In this document: positions 24,715-36,846 of the stretch, piece after piece
Layout: every line of letters starts with the position of its first letter
Numbering within the stretch: the stretch's first letter is position 1
NCBI GenBank assembly: GCA_947561395.2
Contig: OX387183.1
Span: 5,327,883-5,391,882, forward strand
Origin: Buxus sempervirens
Lineage: Eukaryota > Streptophyta > Magnoliopsida > Buxales > Buxaceae
Reading direction: 5' to 3'
Length of the DNA: 64,000 bases
The notes under the pieces: generated by a model
The model's database searches: none
Told to the model about the DNA's origin: nothing
What the model saw: only the letters and a program-made list of their open reading frames with translations
Program-made: the position numbers and the translations under genes

Positions 24715-27006
24715 TGTGAGACATGGGAAAAATCACCGGAGTGACCTCCCTCCGTCAACACGCGGGGCTCGACTTAAAAGAGTGGGAGTCGCCACCATTC
24801 ATAAATTTTGAGGTGAGAATGGACACCAAAAGATTGAAAAACAAGCAAAAAGAGATAAAAGAAACATTCTAGGATAATAACCAACCCTACTTGAAAATCA
24901 AATCCAGAGATGGGTAAGGGGATTAGATTATGAACGGGGGAAGGTGTTAGGCACCCCCATTCATCCACATGAAGTGGTAGCCAAGTGTTTATTCATGCTA
25001 AAAAGAGAATAGAAAGCTTGCTAAAAAATCATTAAAACTTGGAAAAAGGACACATGTATGATATCTCCACATGAAAATCCAAATGCATTCCAGATCTTCT
25101 TTTATGTTAATATCACTTCTGGAATATCATAAAAAAGAATGGAAATCAAAGTAAAGGTTGCACAAAACCAAGTTGAATCAAATCCGGAAAATTCGGTGAA
25201 AGTAATGCCATTTGTCTTGAAATCATTCAAATACAATTTTAAATCACATCAAACCAAATCCATTTGAAAGATTATAGTAAATAAGGATCTCATGCAAAAT
25301 TTCACCTCATTCCGATAAAAACCCTAGGAGTTATGCTCCTTTGAAGTTGCTGCTGGGGATTTTTAAAAGTGATGAGTGGGCAACTTTGGAAAATTGTCTA
25401 GAAAAATCCACTCCATAAAAATCTACGAAATTTAGTGTGATTGAAGTCTGTATGGCCATCTTTCAAAAGAAACTAGCCTCATACAAAAATCCCTTCGGAT
25501 GTGCCTTGGGTGGTCTCCCGAACAGGCCCCGAAGATCACAGTTTTACCCATAAAAGCATAAATAAACAGTTTTGAGTAAATGGGCTACCAATAATTCAAA
25601 TGGAATTCAAAAATTATGAAACCAATTGGATTTAAAAATAGACTCGTAAAGGAGTACCCAGAAACAAAAATCACTTGAATCGGATTTAAAACGAACACAT
25701 GGCGCTCCGTCGAAGTGACAAGTTCTGTATTTAAACCTGAACTGACCAGTCAACTTCGACAGAGAGGTGTCAAAAATCTGCTTGATAGAAATTCATGATT
25801 TTTGGTAGGTATAAACTAGACAGCCTCACCTTTTCCATGGTTCTAGAATCACTCCAAAATTCATCCGGATGATGAAGTTATGAGTGTCCGAAGTTAGGGT
25901 ACAGTTGCTGTCAAGTAAACCCTAATCCGAAGAAAACCAAATCCGAAAATTGACAAAGTGTGTGCAAATTCGTGCAAGATGAACAAAAACCTTTAGAAAT
26001 CATTTGAAAACATTCCAGAATTGATGGAGGCAATTTATTAGGGATTTATCACTATGAAAGCAATAAATCCCCAAATGTGAGCCTATCCCGCAAAAATAGT
26101 GGATTGTATGTGCAAGGGTGAAAAATCCACACAATATCAATACAACAATATAGCATGCATATAGATTCAACAAAATAGGTTCTAGCATAGCCTAGGGTTT
26201 CATTCCATTATCGTTTCCCTTTGTTCTCTCTCCCCGTTAAACACGGTTCTTCGAGATAATCAAGGGTACTTTGATTATAGAATGGTTTTCAATCAATCAC
26301 AAGCCTTATGCTACATGGGTTCTAGCACTAGGGTCAATCCCCAGTCTCGTTTCTCCTAGATCCGCCTTCACGTTTTACGGCTAGGGGGGTCTTGAGATAC
26401 TTTGAGCCGGGGAAGGGTTTCCACACATACAAAAAGAGGCTTTATTCTACAGAAAGGTAGAAGAAGAGATCTAAATCTAAGAAAAATACAGAAAATAAGA
26501 AGAGGTTGAGGCTTACCTGGGGTTCTGGAAGCAATCCGGCAGCGGTTCCCTTCTTCACTCGGAGCTCTTCGATCTCCAAAAACTTGGCCCTTTGCTTGAA
26601 GAGGAGCCTCCTATTTATAGGCAAGGGCTAAGGTCTTTGGTAAACACAACTTAAGGTCTAGCACCCTCCAACCTAAACCCTAGGGTTGTTTCCGAGATTT
26701 CCCCTCATTTAATGAGGGACATGATGGTAACAAGTGATTTCTCTCGGAAAACCCTAATTTTGAGCAAACTTAATGTATCCGGCATCTCAGGCCGGATACA
26801 CTAAGACTTCAATGTATCCGGCATATAATACCGGATACACTAAGTCCTCTTTGTATCCGATACTTGAGACCGGATACGAAGGCAATTACTTGTATCCGGC
26901 CTGAGTTACCGGATACAGGTAAAAAATTATTTTCTCCAAATTCTGTGCTGGCTTTCAAGGAGATGATGATTTTTGATGATTGTTTGTGAAATTTGGGGTG
27001 TCTACA
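24715..27006 (-). mobile_element. Solo LTR, family A copy 2 (2292 bp)
   Basis: On plus it begins TGTGAGACATGGG and ends GGGGTGTCTACA. It is flanked by a perfect 5-bp duplication, CCAAC (24710-24714 and 27007-27011). It is the same family as 21016-23287 in the opposite orientation, so the two form an inverted pair about 1.4 kb apart. Their separate target duplications show two independent insertions into the same older LTR. Confidence 0.92.
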
Positions 27007-27539
27007 CCAACTTTTTCTTTGCAATTCCATTCCTAGAAAGCAACAAGACCTCGGCAACTCCAATTTTGGAAATGAAGCCTGGAATTCTCCATGGAAATGC
27101 ACAGAAACTCCAAACGGGCACCCAAACAAAAGCAATTCCCATCACCAAAATCACAAACCCAACTTTCCAAAATCACTCAATTGCTACCAAACCCCTCCAC
27201 CTCAAGGGAAAACATTGCAACTCATATAGAATATAACACATGCAATCCAACACACGCACACCCAAAGATAATAAAATTTCGCCAAAGAGCAAACAAGAAA
27301 CCCCAAATTAAAAGAAAATCCAAAGATCTGTTTACAGTAACTAAAATAGGAATTTCTGCAGGCTGCCAGATCCGAGAACCCAAACAGTAATAGCTCGAAC
27401 AATCGAAATAAAAGAAAATGATCAAAACAAGAGTAGATCGAACCAAAAAATTGCTACTTACAGATTTCGCAGAAATCCACACCCAAGCCCTCTTTTCCTA
27501 TTCTCCTCTGCGGTTTTCCCCTCGTTCTGTTAACCTTCA

Positions 27540-27870
27540 ACAGACGAATCTCTCTTCCTCTTCTTCCTTTCTCCTTCTCCTTCTTCTTCTTCTTCTTCCC
27601 CACGTTTTCTTGTCCTCTCTTCTCTTCCTCTCTTTTCTCCGCTTCCTCCACTCGATTTCCCCCTTTCTTTTGCATTTTTCCTTCTTCTCTTGAACGACCA
27701 GAATGGACGAACACTTCCCTTCTTCTTCTCTTCTTCTTTTCTTCTTCCTTCTTTTCCCCTTCTTCCTCCTTCTTCTTCCTCTTGCGATTTCTTCTTCTCC
27801 GTCCCCTTTCTTCTTTCTCCCAAACCCCTAACACCTTCTCTTGAGATGGAAGAACCTACGGGTTCTTCCA
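27540..27870. repeat. Low-complexity polypyrimidine tract
   Basis: Rich in CTT and TTCC on plus (GAA/GGAAGA on minus). It gives long but meaningless Ser/Leu or Glu/Lys/Arg frames. It is part of the 19929-28159 LTR, near its minus-strand transcription start region. Confidence 0.7.
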
Positions 27871-28164
27871 TCTAACGTTTTTTTTTTTTAAAAATTGAAC
27901 CGGTTCTACCCTCACTAAACCACCAAACCACCAACTTAAACCCCCTTAAACCCCACTAACCAACTAAACCAACTTAAACAAACCATTTCAATTTATATAA
28001 TACTTTTAAATGAACTGATCCAATTGAACCAACCCAAACTAATTAAGTCTTTTAAATTTTTATTTAATTAACCTCATTAAATCCTTTAGTCTCATTTTAA
28101 ATCCTTTAATCTCCATTTAATCTTAATGAAAATTCCTAAAAAAAATCCAAGATCTTACACCGGC

Positions 28165-29750
28165 TATTTCATGTTTTGAAGTAGCCCCTTTCTATTGCAA
28201 TTAACACCCCAATTAAAATGAAAATTGAAATGCTATGATATAAAGCATAAACAGAAGGAACACGGCTTCTGGCATTGTTTCATGTTTGAACCTTCTTATG
28301 AGTTGATAACATTGGGGAATTTACCTTGCAAAATGACCATTTCACCCTTGAGTTTGACTAGCACAAAATTTGATTGTTCATACTCCCATTCGAGCTTAGT
28401 CTTTTGCAGTGCACTCATCTCGGGGCACTTTACTACATGGGCCATGACTTGCAAGGAAGTTGTGCTTCAACTGTGACCTCGATTTTCCGTACCAATCTAG
28501 GGTGCAAATTTTAGGTGCTTATAACACTATCGTTTTCTTTTCTTTTTTCCTTTTTTTTTTCTTTTTTTTTGTTGATTTTGTCAAATTCAGATATATATTT
28601 GGAATTAATAGGCCTCATGAATAGTATATAATCACAATTTTATAGTTTGTTAGTAATTTGTTTGTTTGCCTCTTATTTAAACATTTTAAATTCATTGATT
28701 CCAACGAAGTATGAATCATTATATTATTGTTTTCATCCAGAAACAAACCATTCTTTGTTCTTTTGGAAGGAATGATTCATGAGTCTATTAGTATGTTGAA
28801 GTGGGTTTACTTTTTACTTTTAGTTCATGGGTTGAGTAGGATTGATCCATTCATGACCGATTTTGGGTTTAAGTGCTCTATTAGAAGTCTGCTGGTCCAA
28901 AGAAGGGGTGAGGCTCTGTGTGGTTAGAGATGCTGAAATTACTATGGCCACCTGTTTCAAGATCCTCCTTGCTTGCATGACCGGATGCATAAGAACTCTT
29001 GAGAGGAGATAGCCTCAAAACTCCCTTCTTGATTTTCCACTCACGTCATCACTTGATGGGCAATTAGTCTAATATGTATATCTTTTTCCTTTATAAAATG
29101 AATCTGTTGCATTAGGACTAACCATAAATATAGAATCACCATAAATTGTTTTCACGTTGTGCTTTTTTTCACGCATTGGATGTAACTTACTGCTCTTGTT
29201 TTTTACAATGTAAAAAAACTAAGAGCCGTTAGATGCTCCACGTAAAAGCATCTCATGGCGGCGGGCAATGACAGCCACATCTTCGTTTCGAGTGACGATT
29301 TCAACCCGAGGCGGAGAACCAACCAAGCATGTGAGCTAGAAGGAAAATAAATATTAATAAAGAAAACCGCCAAGAACGGATAGTTATCCGCCGTTGATTT
29401 AGATTATTTTGTAACGAACTCTTTTTTTGGTGAGGATTTTGTAACGAACTCCAGCATCACGCGGGCAACATCCTTTATTTATTTAATATATCACATACAG
29501 AAACCTCCAAACTTTTATTTTTGTTTGGTAGTACCAGAAAACTCCAAACTTTTTTTGTTTTTTGGTAGAACCAGAAACCTCCAAACGAAGACGAAATTTA
29601 GGGCAGGGACCATTTATTTAGTTCCTCCTGCATCGTACATTTCACCTCTTAGTTAAAGACTTAAAGCTGCGAAACGAGGTCTGAATGACTAAACCAGCGG
29701 AAGAACAGACTCCACTCCATATCAGAATTTTTTTTTGAAGACCACTCCAT
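28165..29750. other. Spacer 3' of lipoxygenase copy 1, no recognised gene
   Basis: AT-rich with T-runs near 28535-28570. A plus frame at 28225-28476 and one at 28727-28927 match nothing I recognise. CACTCCATATCAGA occurs twice just beyond the lipoxygenase stop (29712-29754), a small local duplication. Confidence 0.45.
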
Positions 29751-29751
29751 A

Positions 29752-32700
29752 TCAGATGGAGATGCTGTTCGGAACTCCTCTCCCCGTCACCCCAGATGTC
29801 GAAGATGGCTTCATCAGCTCATACGGAACAACCCCAGCTCCTGTTCTGTTCATTAGTTTCAAATCCTCGTTCTTTTTATCCACTATCTCTTCAAACTCCT
29901 TCAGTCTCCCCTTAAATTCCTCAAATGCTTTATTTATCACCGGATTCTCCTTCCATGACGGCTCCGGCTCAGCACCCAAATACTCCTCGTCCGGCGAGTG
30001 GCTGGACAAAAGGTCCAGCACCACCATCACCTTTGTTGCCTGCATCCGCGAAGGCAGGCCCTCCAACAGCGAAAGTTCGGGCTTCCTCACGAACTGCTTA
30101 AACTCCAAGTCGGATGGGTCCTCGATCGGGAGCTTGTTTCGAATTATGCTTGGCCGGCTTGGGAAGTAGCCCGCGAAATGATACTGGCCGAAGTTGACGG
30201 CTGCATGGTGACCGGAGCCAATCCAGATGATGGTCGTCACCACCTGGATCAAATCCTCCTGTGTGTTGAGAACTGGCCACCACGGTTCGTCCTTCTTGTC
30301 TCCATGGCCTTTTTCCCTAACCTCTTTCCACCATTCTTGAAGCTCCTTATCAGATTGGATGAGCCCAGGTGTTGGATAGTAGTGATTTACGTAGTCACTA
30401 ACCCATTGCTTAGTGGCGTCCCAGAGCATTAGACCATCGTTAGCATATGGGTAGTCCTCGATCGTCAGCTTTAGGCCATGCTTAGCATTTGGATCCTCAA
30501 CCGCCATGCCCCTGAAATTAATTATTGGTTAAGTTGAGCTCATCACGATCCTGAAATTTGACTAGCTACTATTTACCTTCTAATAAGATCTGCAGGAAGG
30601 GCCTCCATGTCGAAACGCCAATTCTTGTCATAGGCAACTGAGCTGAACTCCATGCAATATTTGCTCGGTGAGAAACAACTCTCAATGATCCCATCTGCAT
30701 TAATGAGGCTCAGTCGAGCAAGAGCGTTTATCTCCATTGTGTATCGGAAGTGGGGTTTCAGCAATCTGTAGATGGGGTGCATCGAACTTAATTGCCTGTT
30801 TGCGGCTATTATGAAGGGCTCCATGCAACAGTGAGTCCTTAGCCTACAGTCACAAAGCAACATAAATGAACTGGAAGTTCACACCAAATCTGAAGACGTC
30901 GAGTCAATTCGACTGAGTCCCAAAATGACACTGGTTCGCTCTTACCAGTGACTAACAAGCTGGTGATAGCCAGTGTCATGAGAACAAACGTGGGCTTTAG
31001 CTAGTCTCCACAGCCAGCAACGGGTGGAGTCCCATGTGGGCGTAAACACTTGGTTCCACTTGGGCTTGTAGTCTGTAGGTGGCCGAGTGAGCTCGATGGC
31101 TACCGGCTGCAAGGTACCGTCATTGGTGAGAAAGAATACGGCGCGCGACCCGTACAGTGTTGTCCCTGGGAGATCTCTTACTTTGTTCACGTAAGGTAAG
31201 AGCAGATCATGGTAATCTAAGATGAAAAGCCTCTTTCGTTCTATAGCCTGCAACAGCCATTGATGATGAATCCCAAAATTAAGAATTTTTTATTTTTTTA
31301 ACTAATCAGCATTCAATATATAATTTGACCTTTAATTTCCAAGTGATGATTTACCTCCTCAACAGTCATGACATCTTTAATCTCTCGCTCGATGATTTCC
31401 TTTGTGATTGCAGAGTCGGGTGAGCCGTAGATGCTAGGATCAAGCTTACTCTTTATTGGCCATTCCTGCTCAAGTAATCAGTGTTTTTACGGAACATTCA
31501 ACTCCATTTTGCACTAACTCCGTTTCAACAAGGTAACCCGGCCAAGTGTAATGGAATTTTGATATTCTTATTTGAAATGGAGAATTATATATTGTTATAT
31601 ATACAAAAATTGGATAGAATTATATATATTGTTATACAAAAATTGGATGAACCGATTGGGGGAGTCGTGTTGGGTATCCCTCCTCATTTGGTGGTTGGGT
31701 CCATGTGGGAGTGGTTACATGGGAATGACAATCTCCCATTTCCAAGACAATGGTTACATGGGAAAGGTTAGAAATGTGTGGGGAGTTGGTGTGCATTGAT
31801 TGCACCTTTAACCACATTTGATGCATCTCTTTGGGGAGATGGAAAGACACTTGGTCTTAGAAGGTGTGTTGCTGTTTTTCTCTGCAGAAAATTACAGCAA
31901 CTTGAAAGCTTCTTGAAGCCTCTTTTGATCCACCATTTCAAGCTTCTCCTCTATGCGGATTGAGCTGAAATCGTGAAGGTTGTTTGCTGAACTTGTGGTG
32001 ATTCTATTCACGGGTTTAAAGTGTTATCCGGTGAGTCTGAAGACATTGTTTTTTATGCACTTTTCTATAGTCTTCATTGGTGTAGTTTCATGTAAACCAA
32101 GAGGGTTTGTCTCTTGATGTTGTTGGTACTCTCTAGTGTTATCTAGAGACAACTTGTGTAACCCCATTATTCTACATAGTGGAAGTTTCTTGACTGGACT
32201 AGGTCCCGTGGTTTTTCCCTTCACATTGAAGGGTTTTCCACGTAAAATCTGATGTGTTCTTTGTGGTTTGGATTGCTTCATTTTGTTATTTATAATTCCC
32301 CATTATTATCTCTATTTGGGGTGTATATCTATTGACTTGCAGACAGAGGGAAAGGGTGAGTGTTTTCCCATCAAGTCGCCCATCTATCTGTGGTGTTGGA
32401 GAGTACTAACAAAGATATTTATTTATTTATTTATTTATTTATGTATGTATGTATATCCCCTGTATTCATGTTTGTGTATCAGTGAGAAGATATGCAATGG
32501 CATTAATTTCATATTGGAGTAACGAACGTCTGCAACGCACATCATAAGCAGTGCAGATACAGCAAGAGAGGTGATCTGGGCCCGCCAAAAATTCACTTTG
32601 GTGGGCCTCACGTTGGCTCTCTTTTGCTGTATATGCGCTGTAGACTATGTGAAGTGAATTCACTGCAAGTAAATTAATGTACGAAAAATGCCAATGGAAA

Positions 32701-35476
32701 TCGCCTGCAGCATATGCTCTATACACCCCCTCACATGGGATGTGTAAGACTGGGATGTGTAGCACCGAATGTGAAGGGTGTACACAGCATATGTATGCCG
32801 TAGGAGATGCAAACAGCCATATAGATATCAGAATTCAGAAAGGAAACTACATGATATTCTAGGTGAAGTGAAAATGATTATGATTGGAGGATACCTTGAG
32901 CAGCTCTATACAACAAGGGTTGACCCCAGCAAGAGTCTGACGAGAGAATTCCTCATCTTTGAACCAAGCGAACAGATCTCCTGCAAACAGATGAGAGAAA
33001 TATGAGAGAAAAAAAAAAAGATAAAAAAGGAAGAGAACAAAAAGAAGAAGAGGAATGAGAATGAAAACGACTCACTGTCGATCAATTCAGGGGGCTTAAA
33101 GAGCAGAACATCATCCCCTGTTTCTGCGACGGTCGTCACTAACTCCCCGAGGAGATCCAAGAACCCTTTTTTTTCAGACTTTGGTAGCTTGAGTCCATCT
33201 TGGAAAAGAGCGGTTATAGCAGGAAATTGATCGAAATTTTTATCTACAATATTGGACTCTAAAAAAGGAATCAATCCGTGAAGAGCTGATTGCAAACCCT
33301 TAAAACCGAATGACGCTTTCTTTATTTCTGCGAACGCTTCATCCCTCGGCAAGTACACGTTGATGCTCCTTGATTCCGACGAACGGTCTGCACCAACATG
33401 AACACAAGCACATTTATAAATCCTGGAGGATATAATTATATACTCCTCTAAATTAATTCATGGCCATCTACACCTTTTTCTACTTCTTCTTCCATACCTT
33501 TAGTGCTCGGCTTGCGTCCAGTTCTGCAACGCCTAGGATAAGGATGCTCCTTCCCACCGAGGACAGGCCTCGCCTTGTCATCGCTGGTGTCTGGATCCCC
33601 AAGGTCGTTGTAGGTATCGTAATCGTAGATTCTTTCAAACCATTTACGTTCTCCTTCTCCGTTTCCTCGAGTGAGTTGGAGATCTTTCTCCCTCAGCTTC
33701 CTCAACCCAGCCGGTGTCTGTGATGGAAGATAGGACTGCACCACGCACACACAAGCAAAGTATAAACGTAAGATCCAAGCTAATTAAAGCTGTCTCCCCA
33801 AATGATTACGTTAGTCTGCTCAGTAGCTAGTTTTGCACGTCAAGAAAAAAAAAAGGGACAGAGAACCTGGTTAGGATAAATCTAAAAAAAACTTAAAAAA
33901 TGCTTAGAAATTATAATTCAAACCGAAAGAATTGGTTAATTAATTATTTTTTTGGAATATTATTCTTCAGTTAGGTTTTCGATGACATATGACCATTTAG
34001 TCATAGCTTTTCAGCAAATTAACAAATGAGAAATGAGAAAGTATAGACCATTTGGTCCTATATATTGATGGAATTACATGCCTGTCCATAGTGAATTACA
34101 AATATATAAAACGAGACGAGTAATCCCATCAACGAATTTGTAATTCACATCATCCGACTTGTAATTCCCCAATTAATAGACTTGTAACTCCCATAAATTG
34201 ATTTATAATTATCTATCAACGAAGTTTTAATCCCCATCAAAAGACTTGTAATTCCCTATAATGAAAATGTAATCCCATCAACTGGACTAAAATGTTCAAT
34301 GTTTTCTCATAATAATTCTCCCTTTTTTCTCCTTTTTTTTGGAAAATTTGTTTTAAGTGGACTTTTTGAACATAATTCAGATTCAGTGGCATAATTTTAA
34401 AAAATTAGAAAACAATGGTTCTTTTTGAAGATAATTAGGAACAAGTATCATTGTACTGTTTGTAAACAGTTTCTTCCAAAAATACACTTATCAATCTTTT
34501 GTAACAGAGTTTGTTTCAAGTGAGTTTTTGAAGTCTGTTAAGGAAATTTTTGGAAGAAACTCTTTCTCAACTAGTTCCCAAATATCTTCCACGCGTATCA
34601 CTATTTCTCAATTTCTAAAATTTAGGCAATTGAATCTGACATATTTTTAAAAACCATATATCACTTAAACCAATTTTCCCTCCCCCCTCCCCCCCTCTTT
34701 TTTTCTGTTTGTTTGTTTGTTTTTAAGAACATGGAGGAATAGTACTGCTCCAACGTTAACAATACCTTATCGGTGAAGAAGATCCTCTTCTCCGGGTTAT
34801 CGTCCTGGGAACAAACCCATGCCTCGCAGGAGAAGGTAACTTGACCTTTAGGAAGTCCATCAAGTACGATATTCTTTATAAACATCTCCTTGTGTTGCTC
34901 GTTCTTCACCAGCACTGCTCCCACATCCCCAAAACCATCCGGAACGACGAGTTCACTCTCGTACTTTACCTCACTTAACTTATCTGTCCACACCATGGAC
35001 GCATACTCCTTGATTGTCTCCTTTTCCTTTCCAGTATCTTCCCAAAATTAAAGAAAAACAAACAAATAAATAAATAACGTTGTTACAGAAATGACTTATA
35101 TGTTCGTGGGATTATTAGATGTAAGCTTACTTTGATCTAGCTCTGCACTAACGAGCTCCAAAACAAGTGATCCACCAAGCAAGGCACGGAGGTCGTCCAG
35201 CCCGTCTTTCACTACACTGTCGGCGAAGAGGCTACCCACGGTTAGCTTCACAGTAACTGTCGCTTTAACCTTAGTGCCCACAGGCGTATCGGGGAAAAAG
35301 ATAGAAGCTTTGACGTCGCTGTAAGTGGAACAAACACGCTGAAAGTTTTGTTTTTTGTGGAAATCCGGCAGAGGCCGGAAAGGGAGTTGGCCGGGAGCAT
35401 GACCGTGGACGAAGGGCTTGGGCAGGAGCAAGAGAGACCGAGCGATCTCGGATTGATGCACATGAGGCTTCAACAT
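29752..35476 (-). CDS. LOX: 13-lipoxygenase, type 2 plastidic (tandem copy 1)
   Basis: Nine exons: 35476-35131, 35037-34766, 33735-33498, 33387-33076, 32980-32895, 31465-31355, 31247-30946, 30843-30577 and 30511-29752. All borders are GT-AG, with 2694 nt and 897 residues, normal for plant type 2 lipoxygenases. Residues 1 to about 60 look like a plastid transit peptide. A PLAT/LH2 domain follows to about 210 ([19 protein letters not shown]), then the catalytic domain. Expected iron ligands are present: His555 and His560 (SHWLRTH), His747 and Asn751 ([10 protein letters not shown]) and C-terminal Ile897 (GVPNSISI). Ala598 (NALAR) is the Coffa position of S-lipoxygenases. Cys612-Phe613 (ESCF) matches 13-lipoxygenases rather than the Thr-Val of 9-lipoxygenases. 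The predicted reaction is dioxygenation of linolenic/linoleic acid to 13S-hydroperoxides, feeding jasmonate and aldehyde synthesis. Introns 2 (1.03 kb) and 5 (1.43 kb) are enlarged compared with copy 2. Confidence 0.95.
31668..32411 (+). mobile_element. Copia-type solo LTR in lipoxygenase intron 5
   Basis: Starts TGTTGGGTATCC and ends GAGTACTAACA. The interior has GACTAGGTCCCGTGGTTTTT and GGGTTTTCCACGTAAAA, a block well known near the end of plant Ty1/copia LTRs, and then CTTGCAGACAGAGGG. No internal coding region follows. The flanking 5-mers (AGTCG and AAGAT) do not match, so the borders or the solo-LTR status are uncertain. It lies opposite to the gene. Copy 2 lacks it. Confidence 0.65.
32412..32460. 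repeat. (ATTT)n/(GTAT)n microsatellite
   Basis: Short tetranucleotide runs immediately after the copia-type LTR in intron 5. Confidence 0.8.
32550..32800. repeat. Two foldback hairpins in lipoxygenase intron 5
   Basis: Around 32557-32647, GCAGATACAGCAAGAGAG pairs with CTCTCTTTTGCTGTATATGC, with an inner GGGCCCGCCAAA/TTTGGTGGGCC stem. Around 32708-32800, CATATGCTCTATACACCC pairs with GGGTGTACACAGCATATG. They are probably small foldback MITEs. Both are absent from the matching intron of copy 2. Confidence 0.65.
34110..34290. repeat. Degenerate minisatellite in lipoxygenase intron 2
   Basis: Six or so diverged copies of a 25-30 bp unit around GACTTGTAATTCCCATCAA. It lies in the part of intron 2 that copy 2 lacks (about 33930-34690). 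Confidence 0.6.
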
Positions 35477-35540
35477 CCCGGCTAGTGCTTGGGGAGCTTG
35501 TGTAGTGGCTGGCTCTTGATTTCTACCAACAAGGGTGCTT

Positions 35541-35549
35541 CCTTATATA
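35541..35549 (-). promoter_or_regulatory. TATA box of lipoxygenase copy 1
   Basis: The minus strand reads CTATATAAGGAAGCACCC, about 65-73 bp upstream of the start codon. The same motif lies at the matching place before copy 2 and in the promoter remnant at 47580-47790. Confidence 0.75.
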
Positions 35550-35646
35550 GAAGCTTGGAAGGGAATATGGTGCTTGGGAAGTAAATATTTTAAAATCTCC
35601 TTCTGGTCCCACTTGCATTATTTGTTTGCGAATATCACCCATAAAC

Positions 35647-35685
35647 CATGTGATGCCAAGAGCATTACCAAAAAAAAAAACGTGA
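35647..35685 (-). promoter_or_regulatory. Decayed G-box pair upstream of lipoxygenase copy 1
   Basis: Two repeats of the ACCACGTGATGCC-type box, here ACCATGTGATGCC (CATGTG at 35647-35652) and AACGTGATGCC (about 35679-35689). Neither keeps the full CACGTG found before copy 2. G-boxes of this type bind bHLH factors such as MYC2 in jasmonate-responsive genes; function here is inferred. Confidence 0.45.
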
Positions 35686-35967
35686 TGCCACGAGAAACGG
35701 AAAAAATGGTTTTTGGCTATGCTTTTTAAAAATAACCATCGTACAGTCACCAAGTATTTGAAAATTAGTGATATTTTTTAGAAATAATTATGAATCAGTG
35801 TGAACAATAAAATGACACTTATTTTCAATTAATTTTGGAAGGTATCACTAATTCTCATTTTCCAAGAATTTGGTGGCTGAATTAGGGTTATTTTAAAAAA
35901 GTAACACTAAAAACTAATTTTCCCCCTAGAAACCCACCAGTAATCTCTCTCCTAAAAAAAAAAGGAA

Positions 35968-36460
35968 TTTTTACATCACTATCTCCGCATATAATATATT
36001 TGTATGTATATCTTCGTTTTTTAGTACTTGTATGCATGTACCCCTAAAGTTAATTTCTATTAATTACTGTTTTTTATTTTTAGTAATGCTAAATAACCTT
36101 ATATTTATTAAAAAATATTAAATAGCCGAATGACCATGCAAAGTTTAAAGAAATAATTATAAATTAAGCAAATTAATATCAATAACTAAGATATAAATGT
36201 AATAAATATAATACTACAAGAGTATAAATGAAATAAAAGATAATACAAGAAGATAAATATTAAATATTTTTTTGTTTCATAGATAGTTATTTTAGTCATT
36301 CAATAAAAAAAAACCATAAAATTAAAGGTACGGACTTTAACATGGTACAACTCTAACAATTATACTAAATGAATGGGTAGATATATTGATCCTAAAAAAT
36401 ATGAGGATATAGATATAAATATATTAAAATGTAGGGATGTAGTTACAAAAACACAAAAAA
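35968..36460. mobile_element. Long-TIR MITE copy upstream of lipoxygenase copy 1
   Basis: Related to 10951-11489. Shared interior features are the left TTGTATGCATGTACCCC-like arm, TTAATTTCTATTAATTACTG, TATTAAATAGCCGAATGA and AATGTAATAAATATAATACT. Ends are approximate. Confidence 0.6.
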
Positions 36461-36846
36461 AATTGAGTAAAGTGAGATCAATTTTTGGTTGTCAGTTAGG
36501 AACCAACAAATATTTATTTTTGTAAGCCTTGTGTATATAAATTAGATTTAGTTTTAAGCCTTGTGTAGCTCGGTACTATATGTTAAAACCTTGCTAATCA
36601 TGCATTTTAAAAAATATTTTTATGTTATTTTCCTAATCTTATGTACATCGTTATATGTCTGATATTTAAGTCCCAGTCACTTAGTCACTGGATGAAATCG
36701 TCTATCGCCATTGTTTGCAGATAACCCAACTACTTCATTCAGATGTTGACATATATAACATCCAATGGTTGCAGCTTTTTCTCTTTTGAAACAAAGACAA
36801 AACAACTTTTTGATGAAAATCCCAACCGTGAAGTGTTACATATGGC

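Larger units (their letters stand above)
19929..28159 (-). mobile_element. Solo Ty3/gypsy-type LTR, interrupted by two other LTRs
   Basis: On the plus strand it starts TGTAACGCCCCGG and ends CCAAGATCTTACA. Flanks are CCGCC (19924-19928) and CCGGC (28160-28164), a 5-bp duplication with one mismatch. Removing the two nested LTRs and their duplicated 5 bp leaves about 3.66 kb. Read on minus, the LTR ends GGGGCGTTACA, like many plant Tekay/Del-type chromovirus LTRs; this lineage call is from memory of such ends and is tentative. No gag-pol was found, so it is a solo LTR. A purine-rich transcript-leader-like stretch lies at 27540-27870. Confidence 0.7.

Noticed and set aside
21016..27006. One giant palindrome (arms 21016-23287 and 24715-27006)
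   Set aside because: Each arm has its own different, perfect 5-bp target duplication, so these are two separate LTR insertions, not an inverted duplication.
27454..27875. Glu/Arg/Lys-rich minus frames and Ser/Phe-rich plus frames
   Set aside because: They come from a low-complexity CTT/GAA tract inside an LTR and have no domain.
28225..28927. Two plus-strand frames between the LTR stack and lipoxygenase copy 1
   Set aside because: No recognisable domain, no splice support, and compositions like the surrounding spacer.
29735..30432. Plus-strand frames of 144 codons over the last lipoxygenase exon
   Set aside because: They are antisense to the conserved catalytic exon. The same happens at 42066-42631, as expected from shared codon composition.
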